Assembly: GCA_020348305.1 (NCBI GenBank)
Contig: CP070746.1
Coordinates: 2,378,898 to 2,413,603 of the forward strand
From: Desulfobacterales bacterium
GTDB taxonomy: Bacteria; Desulfobacterota; Desulfobacteria; Desulfobacterales; JAHEIW01
Length of the DNA: 34,706 nt
Direction: 5' to 3'
Shown piece after piece: positions 25,693-32,963 of this stretch (positions are counted from its first letter, which is position 1; each line of letters opens with the position of its first letter). The notes under the pieces were generated by a model. That model saw only the letters and a program-made list of their open reading frames with translations. It was not told the DNA's origin and searched no databases. Position numbers and translations under genes: made by a program.

Positions 25693-27786
25693 CTATAATT
25701 GTTCGATCCGATCCGTTTTGCGAAGGTATTGCGCTTTAATACGCTCAATAAGCTTGCTATCCTTTTCAGGAACGAGGACCTCATCCTTATAGATTTTAAG
25801 TGTAAAACATTTTCTGAGCCATGCGATAAGTTTATCGATGGAAACCTTTGACACTAAATCTTCCAGCTCCGCATCAACTGTTGATAAATCTCCAGCATCC
25901 AGCTGGTTTTTAATTCGCCACAACACGGCAATCCGATCCCGCGCGGTTCTCTTCAGTGCCTCCCTAAAAAACAGCTCTGCTTTGCGGTAATCTCCAAGGA
26001 TATGAAAACTTGCGCCTATGTTTATCAGCAAGCGCCCATTGCGTGGTGCCAACTTTATACATTGCTGGAAAAAGGGCAGCGCTTCGCGCGGCCGCTTTTG
26101 CATCAAGAGCAGAACGCCCTTTAAATTTAGCGCCTTGATATTTTGAGGTCGCTTGAAGATAATTTGGTCCACGTGGTCTAAGGCCTCATCCAGTCTGTCA
26201 CATCTTGTCAATGCCAGCGCCAAACGATATTGGGGATTAACTCTGAGCATGGAGCTTTCATGAGATTTTTTCCAATACTCCGCGGCGTTCTGGAAATCGC
26301 CCCTGTAATGATAAATGGCAGCGATATTATTCCATATCTTTGCCTCCACGGAAATATTGTTTTGTTGGCGCTCGAGGGCTTTGCGGTAGAGCACCAGTGC
26401 GGTGTCACGGTCGCCAATACGCTCATAGTATGACCACGCCAGATTATGGTATGGCCTGCTTGAGCGCGGCGCTTTACGCATGGCATCTTCCCACAAAAAC
26501 TTTTCCGAGGTCCAGTCAATATTGCGAACATAGGTTCCGGTTCCCATCCCCACCAACAGAAGGGGAACAAACGCGACGAGACCGCAATAGACAACCGTAT
26601 TTTTGCTGCGATAATAAACGATCAGCCACTCCAGCCCTGCGGCAACAGGCCAGAAAAGAAACATGGAGGGCAAATAATTACGGTGCTCAAAAATAAGCTC
26701 AAGGGATATGATGCTGGATTCAATCAGGTGGTTGAGAAAGAAAAATAAAATGGCAAATGACAAGATGGGCCATTTTCTTAGCTTGTAAAGCGCAAAGCCG
26801 ACCAGCGCGAATATGATAATGATGCTTGGCAGGGTCGTCCAAGGATGATAAAAGGATGTGGAGACTTCAATGTCATGTACGAGGGACAGGCGGTGTGGAG
26901 CCGGGTAAAAAATAAGCGTCAGATAAAATAGCAGGATTCTGGGTTGTGTCAGAAGTCGCTCAAACGCCGTAAATAATCGACCTTCGTAGTTCAAAACTTT
27001 CAGTGGATTTGCGTCGAAAAAAAAAATCGCCCCTCCAATAACCGTAGCTATCCCCAAAGCAAGCACAATTCCGAAAAACGTCATACGTACCTTTTTGCTG
27101 TGCATGTCCTGGAAGAAAGCGGCCTCGATCAGAACAAGGGTGACCGGAAGCAGAACGGCATTTTCTTTGGTGAAAAACCCAGCCAAAAAACTCAGGCAGC
27201 ACCCCGCATACAGAAGGAAACTTGTCTTTGTGAGCGCCTGCGATAATCTTCCTTTCACATAAAGATAAATGCACAGAATATAAAACATCCCGCACAGGGA
27301 TGCCATGCGCTGAACGATATAGGTAACCGCCTGGACCTGGATGGGATTCAACGCCCAAAGGGTGGCGGCCAGAAGACTGATGAATTGAACCTGTTGTCGA
27401 CTGTATGTTCCCTCAAGGCGTGGCGTCCTGAACAACACGACGAGGGTCAGGAAAAGGAAATAAGCAGTCAATATGTGGATGGCGAGGTTAACAAGGTGAT
27501 ATCCTATCGGATTATCTTTGCCCAGATACCAATTCAGCGCAAAGGTGGCCATGGCGAATGGACGTTTCAGATGGCCTTCCTGAAAAAGGGATACAAATGG
27601 CGCGGTTACGCTGGACAGGTTTGGATATTCGGCGTGGACTCTGGGGTTGGCGAGAATGTTGTTGTAATCGTCGAAGTGCCAGGGCACGTGAAACGTGTTG
27701 CAATATGCTAAAAACAGCATCACGCCAAGCAGCACGAACGTGCGCAGGCCCAATCTATGGGAAAGATGTTTATCCTTAGGGGTCAT
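25693..27786 (-). CDS. TMTC-like GT-C membrane protein with TPR domain
   Basis: A 697-residue protein. The N-terminal about 430 residues are polytopic; the first periplasmic loop has PWHFDDYNNILANP (Asp39, Asp40), the acidic motif of TMTC/GT-C glycosyltransferases. From about 445 to 620 there are tetratricopeptide repeats (for example PYHNLAWSYYERIGDRDTAL, IWNNIAAIYHYRGDFQNAAE, NIGASFHILGDYRKAELFF). In eukaryotes TMTC proteins O-mannosylate proteins; bacterial relatives near pilin genes are thought to glycosylate pilin. The start lies only 41 bases after the pilin terminator and I see no clear promoter or Shine-Dalgarno sequence, so expression may rely on read-through. Confidence 0.82.
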   Translation of the reverse strand: MTPKDKHLSHRLGLRTFVLLGVMLFLAYCNTFHVPWHFDDYNNILANPRVHAEYPNLSSVTAPFVSLFQEGHLKRPFAMATFALNWYLGKDNPIGYHLVNLAIHILTAYFLFLTLVVLFRTPRLEGTYSRQQVQFISLLAATLWALNPIQVQAVTYIVQRMASLCGMFYILCIYLYVKGRLSQALTKTSFLLYAGCCLSFLAGFFTKENAVLLPVTLVLIEAAFFQDMHSKKVRMTFFGIVLALGIATVIGGAIFFFDANPLKVLNYEGRLFTAFERLLTQPRILLFYLTLIFYPAPHRLSLVHDIEVSTSFYHPWTTLPSIIIIFALVGFALYKLRKWPILSFAILFFFLNHLIESSIISLELIFEHRNYLPSMFLFWPVAAGLEWLIVYYRSKNTVVYCGLVAFVPLLLVGMGTGTYVRNIDWTSEKFLWEDAMRKAPRSSRPYHNLAWSYYERIGDRDTALVLYRKALERQQNNISVEAKIWNNIAAIYHYRGDFQNAAEYWKKSHESSMLRVNPQYRLALALTRCDRLDEALDHVDQIIFKRPQNIKALNLKGVLLLMQKRPREALPFFQQCIKLAPRNGRLLINIGASFHILGDYRKAELFFREALKRTARDRIAVLWRIKNQLDAGDLSTVDAELEDLVSKVSIDKLIAWLRKCFTLKIYKDEVLVPEKDSKLIERIKAQYLRKTDRIEQL

Positions 27787-27827
27787 GCGAAAGGCGGTTT
27801 AAGTAAGTGGCAGCTTATAAAACGAAT

Positions 27828-27854
27828 AAAAGGGGGAACCGAGTTCCCCCTTTT
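27828..27854 (-). terminator. Intrinsic terminator after the pilin gene
   Basis: A perfect 12-bp stem (27828-27839 with 27843-27854) with a 3-base loop, containing five G-C pairs in a row and ending in T's on both strands. On the minus strand it lies 26 bases after the pilin stop and before the TMTC-like gene, so it would set a high pilin to downstream-gene ratio by partial termination. Confidence 0.85.
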
Positions 27855-27879
27855 CGGTTAAATGGCGCTCAGCAGAACA

Positions 27880-28287
27880 TTACAACCAGCCCGGGTCATT
27901 TCCGGAATCCGTACCAAAGTAGGTCCAATAATGTTCCCCGGCCACATCATACGGGCAGCGGTTATCCTCATCGCCGACTTGAATGACGGCTCCCTGCCCC
28001 GATCGCGTTAATGTCGCATCAGTCGGATTGTTCAAAATAAGATCTTCCGAACGCGTTAAGTCGCCCAGGGTGGGTATTGCGGTGTGATCCGGATCCGAAA
28101 AATAACTGGCAAGCGCGGCGACCATGTTTTGAGCATCAGTTTCGGCTCTGCTGCAGAAGGCCTTGTCTCGGTAACGCATGAAGTTCGGAATGGCGATGGC
28201 CGCCAGAATACCGATGATGGCGATGACGATCATCAGCTCAATGAGTGTAAAACCTTTTTGATTGTTGCCTCTTAGTTTTTGTAGCAT
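27880..28287 (-). CDS. pilA: Type IV pilin (PilA-like)
   Basis: A 135-residue prepilin with a 12-residue leader ending KG and cleavage before Phe13 (KG / [20 protein letters not shown]). Glu5 of the mature protein is present, as needed for assembly. The hydrophobic N-terminal helix is followed by a soluble domain of about 95 residues with two cysteines (Cys45 and Cys111 of the precursor, 33 and 99 mature), likely joined in a disulfide. AGGGAGG lies 7 bases before ATG. It is transcribed from a sigma-54 promoter at 28473-28488 and ends at a strong terminator. A PilR-type activator is encoded just upstream. Whether it is the major pilin or a pseudopilin is not proved, but its promoter and terminator fit a highly expressed major pilin. 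Confidence 0.93.
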   Translation of the reverse strand: MLQKLRGNNQKGFTLIELMIVIAIIGILAAIAIPNFMRYRDKAFCSRAETDAQNMVAALASYFSDPDHTAIPTLGDLTRSEDLILNNPTDATLTRSGQGAVIQVGDEDNRCPYDVAGEHYWTYFGTDSGNDPGWL

Positions 28288-28472
28288 GTTGAAACCTCCC
28301 TTTTCAATTGATGGTTAAAAAAGTTTTTATTTAGATGCAAAATCGTTGCTGATACAACCTTGTTCGTGCCGGCTCCGGTCTATCCTTCCCCCACCTCCTC
28401 TTGCCTGTTTGCTAAAATTTTTGTTTCAACTGAAAAATGATTTTGGGTTGAGTATTCTTGCCGGATTGAATG

Positions 28473-28488
28473 AGCAATTACCGTGCCA
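28473..28488 (-). promoter_or_regulatory. Sigma-54 (-24/-12) promoter of the pilin gene
   Basis: The minus strand reads TGGCACGGTAATTGCT, an exact match to the sigma-54 consensus TGGCAC-N5-TTGCW with correct spacing of the GG and GC dinucleotides (12 bases). Transcription should start near 28463, leaving a leader of about 175 bases that contains a purine-rich tract (28393-28408 on the opposite strand as C/T) but no ORF I can support. Confidence 0.85.
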
Positions 28489-28490
28489 TG

Positions 28491-28517
28491 ATAAAATTTT
28501 TTTCAAAAAAATTTTAT
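28491..28517. repeat. AT-rich 27-bp perfect palindrome upstream of the sigma-54 promoter
   Basis: Two 13-bp arms around a single central C at 28504, made of A and T tracts. It lies directly upstream of the -24 box, between promoter and enhancer dyads, where a bend helps a distant activator reach sigma-54 polymerase. It might instead be a binding site for a DNA-bending protein. Confidence 0.6.
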
Positions 28518-28592
28518 CTTATTGAATTTTAAACAAATATTTACCTTGAATAAATATCCATCAGGTTTCTCTGACTGTCAATATTTGCGCGT

Positions 28593-28628
28593 TTACAATT
28601 ATTGTAAGGAGTTTGACAAATTTTGTCA
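28593..28628. promoter_or_regulatory. Tandem dyads: probable enhancer for the PilR-type activator
   Basis: Two 15-bp odd-centred palindromes: TTACAAT-T-ATTGTAA (28593-28607, centre 28600) and TGACAAA-T-TTTGTCA (28614-28628, centre 28621). Centres are 21 bp apart, two helical turns, so both face the same side. They lie about 140 and 160 bases upstream of the expected start, the usual place for sites of NtrC-family activators. A shorter dyad TGACTGTCA lies at 28572-28580. The rest of the gene-free stretch 28629-28805 shows nothing else I can support. Confidence 0.6.
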
Positions 28629-28805
28629 TTATAAAACCAAGCACCCGGACCCTGCAATTTGGATCATGTCAAAAAAATATCTCGTTGAGGGGTGAATACC
28701 GATATTAAGTTATATTGATAATGAAAAAAATAGGTGGAGTTGCGGTGGCAAACAAAATGTTGGTTCTTTTAAGAAATGGTCATTGTTTCCTAGAGCAAAA
28801 TTATA

Positions 28806-30200
28806 TCACTTTTCTATGCCTAGTTTGTCCAAACGGTAGCGTAAGGAACGAAAACTGATGCCAAGCAGTTCGGAGGCTTTATTCTTATTCCCGCTACTGC
28901 AGTCCAGAGCCTTTTTGAGATAAGCCCGTTCGATTTCTTCCAGGATGGAATCCAACGCAACACCTCGGTCGACTTCATCCAGATCGAAACGTCTGTCTTT
29001 AAATCCTTCGATCCAACGGCGTTTATGGAGGGATAGTGCCAGGCTGTCCGGCAAAATGATATTGGTGGTCGAAAGCGCCACACTGCGTTCGAGGAGATTT
29101 TCGAGTTCTCGGATATTGCCGGGGAAATCATATTTATTCAGCAAATCTAAGGCATAAGACGAAAACTTCGTTATTTCCTTACCCATTTCCTTAGAATATT
29201 TTTCAAGGAAATGCTGGGCAAGTGCACGCAGGTCGGCTTTTCGTTCCCTGAGCGGCGGCACCTTTAGTTCAATGACATTTAAGCGGTAAAAGAGGTCTTC
29301 TCGAAAATTTCCGGCAATCACTTCTTTTTCCAGATCCTTGTTGGTTGCCGAAATGATCCGGATATCAACGGAAATATCTTCATTCCCGCCGACGGGTTTG
29401 AATGCTTTCTCTTGAACCGCTCTGAGCAGCTTGACCTGAATCGGCATGCTGAGTTCCCCGATTTCATCCAGAAAAACGGTTCCTTTGTGGGCATTTTCAA
29501 AAAGGCCCTTTTTGTCTTGCGTCGCACCGGTAAAAGACCCCTTCTTGTGCCCGAAGAGTTCACTTTCCATCAAGGTTTCAGGTATGCCGCCACAATTAAT
29601 CACCTGAAATGGATGATCCTTGCGATCACTTTCCTTGTGAATAGCCTGGGCAATTAATTCTTTGCCGGTGCCGCTTTCACCCGTTATCAGAACATTGGTT
29701 TTGGTAGCAGCCACCTGTCGGATGAGTTTATATATGTGTCGCATGGCCGGGCTGCTGCCCACGATCATGCCGAAATGCAAATTTTTCTTGAGCGCGTCAT
29801 CCAGTATTTTCTTTTCATCTTCAAGGGTCCGCAAGTCCAATGCTTTTTCAACCGTCTGCATCAGCTCGTCTTTGTCAAAGGGCTTGGGAACATAATCATA
29901 CGCTCCCATATTCATCGCTTCAACCGCGGTTTCGGTGGTGGCATAAGCGGATATCATGATGACAACAGTATCGGGATTTTTCTTTTTCGAGGCCCTTAAC
30001 ACATCCAAACCGGCAATGTCACCGAGCCGGATGTCACAAAGTAAAAGGTCATAATTGTTTTTTTTCAACAGCTCGATGGCGCCGCGACCGGTATCGGCGC
30101 ATGTGACCGTGTATCCTTCCTTGCTAAACATATATTCCAGCAACTCACGCATGCTGAGTTCATCGTCCACCACTAAAATTTGCGGGCTATTGGTTGTCAT
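28806..30200 (-). CDS. pilR: PilR-like NtrC-family sigma-54 response regulator
   Basis: A 464-residue regulator with three domains. Residues 1-125 are a receiver with acidic pair Asp12/Asp13, phosphoacceptor Asp56 (LLLCDIRLGD) and Lys106. Residues about 145-370 are the AAA+ sigma-54 activation domain, with Walker A GESGTGKE (174-181), Walker B TVFLDEIGEL (241-250), and the sigma-54 contact loop as GSFTGA (221-226) instead of the usual GAFTGA. The C-terminus is a Fis-type HTH ending ISFRSLRYRLDKLGIEK, typical of PilR. It probably drives the pilin promoter downstream. No histidine kinase gene is next to it. Its ATG overlaps the pyrC stop by 4 bases. Confidence 0.88.
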   Translation of the reverse strand: MTTNSPQILVVDDELSMRELLEYMFSKEGYTVTCADTGRGAIELLKKNNYDLLLCDIRLGDIAGLDVLRASKKKNPDTVVIMISAYATTETAVEAMNMGAYDYVPKPFDKDELMQTVEKALDLRTLEDEKKILDDALKKNLHFGMIVGSSPAMRHIYKLIRQVAATKTNVLITGESGTGKELIAQAIHKESDRKDHPFQVINCGGIPETLMESELFGHKKGSFTGATQDKKGLFENAHKGTVFLDEIGELSMPIQVKLLRAVQEKAFKPVGGNEDISVDIRIISATNKDLEKEVIAGNFREDLFYRLNVIELKVPPLRERKADLRALAQHFLEKYSKEMGKEITKFSSYALDLLNKYDFPGNIRELENLLERSVALSTTNIILPDSLALSLHKRRWIEGFKDRRFDLDEVDRGVALDSILEEIERAYLKKALDCSSGNKNKASELLGISFRSLRYRLDKLGIEK

Positions 30201-31552
30201 GATTCTCTATTTTCCCCTTCTTCAAATATAATTTTGCCTTCAACCATGGTTAGCACCGGCTTACCGCGCAATTGCCAGCCATCAAATGGAGAATTTCGGC
30301 TGAGCGACTGAAAATTGTCGGTATTTACGGTATGCGAAATTTCAGGATCAATTATGGTAATGTCAGCCGCATGTCCGATCCGCAAGCTGTTATCAAGCCC
30401 CAAAATTTGCGCCGGACGTGTCGCCATCTTCTCAACGAGCGTTTCAATTGAAATAACACCCTGTTCAACCAGTTGAAGTCCTAAAGAAACCGACGTTTCC
30501 AGCCCAATGATACCATTGGCCGCCAAATTAAACTCAATATCCTTTTCGATGCTGGAATGCGGGGCGTGATCGGTGGCAATTACATCAATGGTTCCGTCGG
30601 CAAGGCCCTCACGAATCGCTTGGCGGTCTCGATGGGAACGCAAAGGCGGGTTCATTTTGGCATTGGTGTTGTATTGGTTTACCGCATCCTCTGTAAGCGT
30701 GAAATAATGGGGCGCTGTCTCGGACGTAACCGGGACACCTCTTGATTTGGCCTCACGTATGGCCCGCACGGATTCTTCGGTGCTGACGTGGGCAATATGA
30801 AGATCAGCCTGGGTGAGCTCGCATAGAGCGATATCACGCATCACCATAATACTTTCGCTGGCGTTGGGAATTCCGCAAAGGCCCATTTGAGTTGCCAAGG
30901 CCCCCTCATTCATCACACCGCCGGCTGCCAAACTGAGATCCTCGCAGTGCGAGATGACCAGAAGTCCAAAACCTTTGGCATACTCCAGGGCTTTGCGCAT
31001 CAGCTGACTGTCCATCACCGGCCTGCCATCATCGGAGATAGCAATCGCACCGGTTTGCTTTAGCTCACCGTATTCACACAGGCTTTTGCCCTCAAGTCCT
31101 TTGCTAATGGCGGCAACCGGATAAACCCGGGTACCGTCGGCCGCAATGGATTTTTTTATGATAAATTCGGTAACCCGCTGGGTGTCATTCACTGGATTTG
31201 TATTCGGCATGGCACATATAGCGGTAAATCCACCCCATGCAGCGGCCCGGCAACCGGATTCGATCGTCTCTTTGTATTCATAGCCCGGTTCTCGCAAATG
31301 CACATGCATATCGATCAAGCCGGGAGTTACGATTTTGCCTGAGGCATCAATAATGCGGGTTTCGGAATTCGTGTTGCGAACTGACCGCCATGGTTCTCGT
31401 TCAGGCGAGGCGGGCGGGGTTGGGAGTTGCTTGGAACCTGATGCCCCGGTATCTATTATCTTTATAATTTTACCGTCTTCAATAAAGATATCGGCAATTC
31501 CATCGAAGCTGCCGGGGTCAATAATCCTGCCGCCCTTAATCCGTATCTGCAT
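30197..31552 (-). CDS. pyrC: Dihydroorotase (class I) with an extra N-terminal segment
   Basis: PyrC closes carbamoyl aspartate to dihydroorotate in pyrimidine synthesis. The metal site is intact: DMHVHLREPG (His83, His85), the CAMPNTNP segment, ISHCED, IAHVSTEES and the catalytic ATDHAPH. I use ATG at 31552 (MQIRIKGGRIIDP), although GGAGG is only 2 bases upstream; TTG at 31573 is the alternative. Between the first beta strands and IIDASGKIVTPGLID there are about 25 extra residues (about 37-65, rich in Pro, Ser, Arg) compared with typical class I enzymes. It overlaps the regulator gene by ATGA, an unusual pairing. Confidence 0.93.
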   Translation of the reverse strand: MQIRIKGGRIIDPGSFDGIADIFIEDGKIIKIIDTGASGSKQLPTPPASPEREPWRSVRNTNSETRIIDASGKIVTPGLIDMHVHLREPGYEYKETIESGCRAAAWGGFTAICAMPNTNPVNDTQRVTEFIIKKSIAADGTRVYPVAAISKGLEGKSLCEYGELKQTGAIAISDDGRPVMDSQLMRKALEYAKGFGLLVISHCEDLSLAAGGVMNEGALATQMGLCGIPNASESIMVMRDIALCELTQADLHIAHVSTEESVRAIREAKSRGVPVTSETAPHYFTLTEDAVNQYNTNAKMNPPLRSHRDRQAIREGLADGTIDVIATDHAPHSSIEKDIEFNLAANGIIGLETSVSLGLQLVEQGVISIETLVEKMATRPAQILGLDNSLRIGHAADITIIDPEISHTVNTDNFQSLSRNSPFDGWQLRGKPVLTMVEGKIIFEEGENRES

Positions 31553-31588
31553 CGCCTCCCCCCGCTGCCACAAGATAAGGAAGCGCTA

Positions 31589-32233
31589 TTATTTCAAAAT
31601 TCGGCCGAGTCTGCTCCATCTGACACCAAATTTTTGTTTATCCCAAGACCAGTAAATAATAAACGCTTTGCCGTTTACGGCCTTGAGATCAACAAACCCC
31701 CAAAAGCGGCTGTCAAAACTCTCGTCCCGATTATCCCCCATGACAAAAAGTGAATTATCAGGCACCGTAATTGGCCCGAAATTATCTCTTGGTCGCACTT
31801 GTGCAGGAATGATATGGGGGTCGGTATAAACACCATAATCATGATTCACGGGTTTGTGGTTGATAAAAAGTTTCTTATCCCGGCACTCAACGACATCTCC
31901 GGCAACACCGACAACACGTTTAATGAAATCCTTTTCGGGTTCCACCGGAAATTTGAACACGATGATATCCCCTTTTTGAGGGCTCTTAACAGGTAAGATC
32001 GTCTTGCGCCAATAGGGGATCTTAATGCCGTAAATGAATTTATTGACCAGAATATGATCGCCGATTTGAAGGGTCTGCTTCATAGACCCCGAAGGTATTT
32101 TAAATGCTTGAACAACAAAAGTACGGATAAACAAGGCGATGACGATTGCTACCAGAATCGCTTCGATATTCTCTCGCCAACGTCCCCCTTTTTGTACGCT
32201 GATTTCATTTTTGAATGACTTTTCGGATTTCAA
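31589..32233 (-). CDS. lepB: Signal peptidase I LepB
   Basis: A 214-residue membrane serine protease that removes signal peptides on the periplasmic side. One membrane helix (about 22-40) precedes the catalytic Ser50 in KIPSGSMKQTL; the base Lys105 lies in DFIKRVVGVAGD, and GDNRDESFDSRFWGFV completes box E. The start is TTG at 32233; the protein then begins MKSEKSFKNE. The ribosome-binding site is weak. It is 36 bases upstream of pyrC and 77 bases after pgpA, in the same direction. Confidence 0.95.
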   Translation of the reverse strand: MKSEKSFKNEISVQKGGRWRENIEAILVAIVIALFIRTFVVQAFKIPSGSMKQTLQIGDHILVNKFIYGIKIPYWRKTILPVKSPQKGDIIVFKFPVEPEKDFIKRVVGVAGDVVECRDKKLFINHKPVNHDYGVYTDPHIIPAQVRPRDNFGPITVPDNSLFVMGDNRDESFDSRFWGFVDLKAVNGKAFIIYWSWDKQKFGVRWSRLGRILK

Positions 32234-32310
32234 GTCTGTCCAATACCTCTCTATCTTAAGCTGATGTTAATAAAATGTCTAAATCAGAATAACCTTATTG
32301 GTCTTTATGA

Positions 32311-32778
32311 TTAAATGATATCACTCATTCGAAGTACAAGCCTTAGCAAAAGGTTACTATAAATCCCTGCAACCACATCGTCAAGAACAACGCCGGCTCC
32401 ACCGGAAATTCGATGCTCCACTCTGCGTATTGGAAACGGTTTGAATATATCAAGGGCTCTGAATATTATGAATCCGGTAACAGCCGATCTCAGATTAAAC
32501 GGCAGACCAATCAGGGCAACCGTCATGCCCGCCATCTCATCAATTACAATATTGCCCGGATCCCTTTTCTGTAAAATTCTCTCGGCAAGCTGTGCCGTCC
32601 ATATGGCAAAAACGATAAAAAGAATTATGCACAGCGAGGCGAATAAGAAATTAATTTTAGAAAGAACGAAACAAAGCGGTATCCCCAATAAAGAACCAAA
32701 TGTGCCGGGTGCAAATGGGATGTTTCCGACAAAACAGCCGGTAGCCAGGAATAAAACCGCCTTTTCTCTAAAATGCAT
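32311..32778 (-). CDS. pgpA: Phosphatidylglycerophosphatase A
   Basis: A 155-residue inner-membrane enzyme that dephosphorylates phosphatidylglycerol phosphate, completing phosphatidylglycerol synthesis. The family motifs FAPGTFGSL, DPGNIVIDEMAGM and RALDIFKPFPIRRVE, then GGAGVVLDDVVAGIYSN, are all present, and length is typical. A promoter-like sequence ends only 8 bases before ATG, with no Shine-Dalgarno sequence, so the message may be leaderless. Confidence 0.95.
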   Translation of the reverse strand: MHFREKAVLFLATGCFVGNIPFAPGTFGSLLGIPLCFVLSKINFLFASLCIILFIVFAIWTAQLAERILQKRDPGNIVIDEMAGMTVALIGLPFNLRSAVTGFIIFRALDIFKPFPIRRVEHRISGGAGVVLDDVVAGIYSNLLLRLVLRMSDII

Positions 32779-32786
32779 GGCCCGTG

Positions 32787-32813
32787 TCTATAACCTGCAG
32801 GTCTATTTGTCAA
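32787..32813 (-). promoter_or_regulatory. Predicted promoter of the pgpA-lepB-pyrC-pilR run
   Basis: On the minus strand TTGACA (32813-32808), a short 15-base spacer, and TATAGA (32792-32787). Boxes are good but the spacer is below optimum. The start site would fall at or next to the pgpA ATG (32778). Confidence 0.4.
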
Positions 32814-32963
32814 GTTGCAAGATTTTAATGAAAGGACACAAAGCTGTTATCGAAACATGAAAATTCTACGTTTTTTTGCGAGACTATGCTCGTAAAAAGT
32901 GGCCCCTTCGTGGCAATTGTAATGTCAATAATGTAAGCTACAAATGCCTTGTGATCTAAATAC

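Noticed and set aside
28291..28463. Cyclic-dinucleotide (GEMM) riboswitch in the pilin leader
   Set aside because: Pilus genes of related bacteria can have one, but the conserved GGCAAACC and GACGCAAAGCC-type motifs are absent.
28745..28858. 37-codon plus-strand frame starting at GTG after a GGTGGAG sequence
   Set aside because: It runs into the 3-prime end of the PilR gene on the other strand and the protein matches nothing; probably a shadow.
32873..32898. Hairpin between larC and pgpA as a larC terminator
   Set aside because: The stem (10 bp with one G-T pair) is followed by A's rather than T's on the minus strand, so it does not fit an intrinsic terminator.
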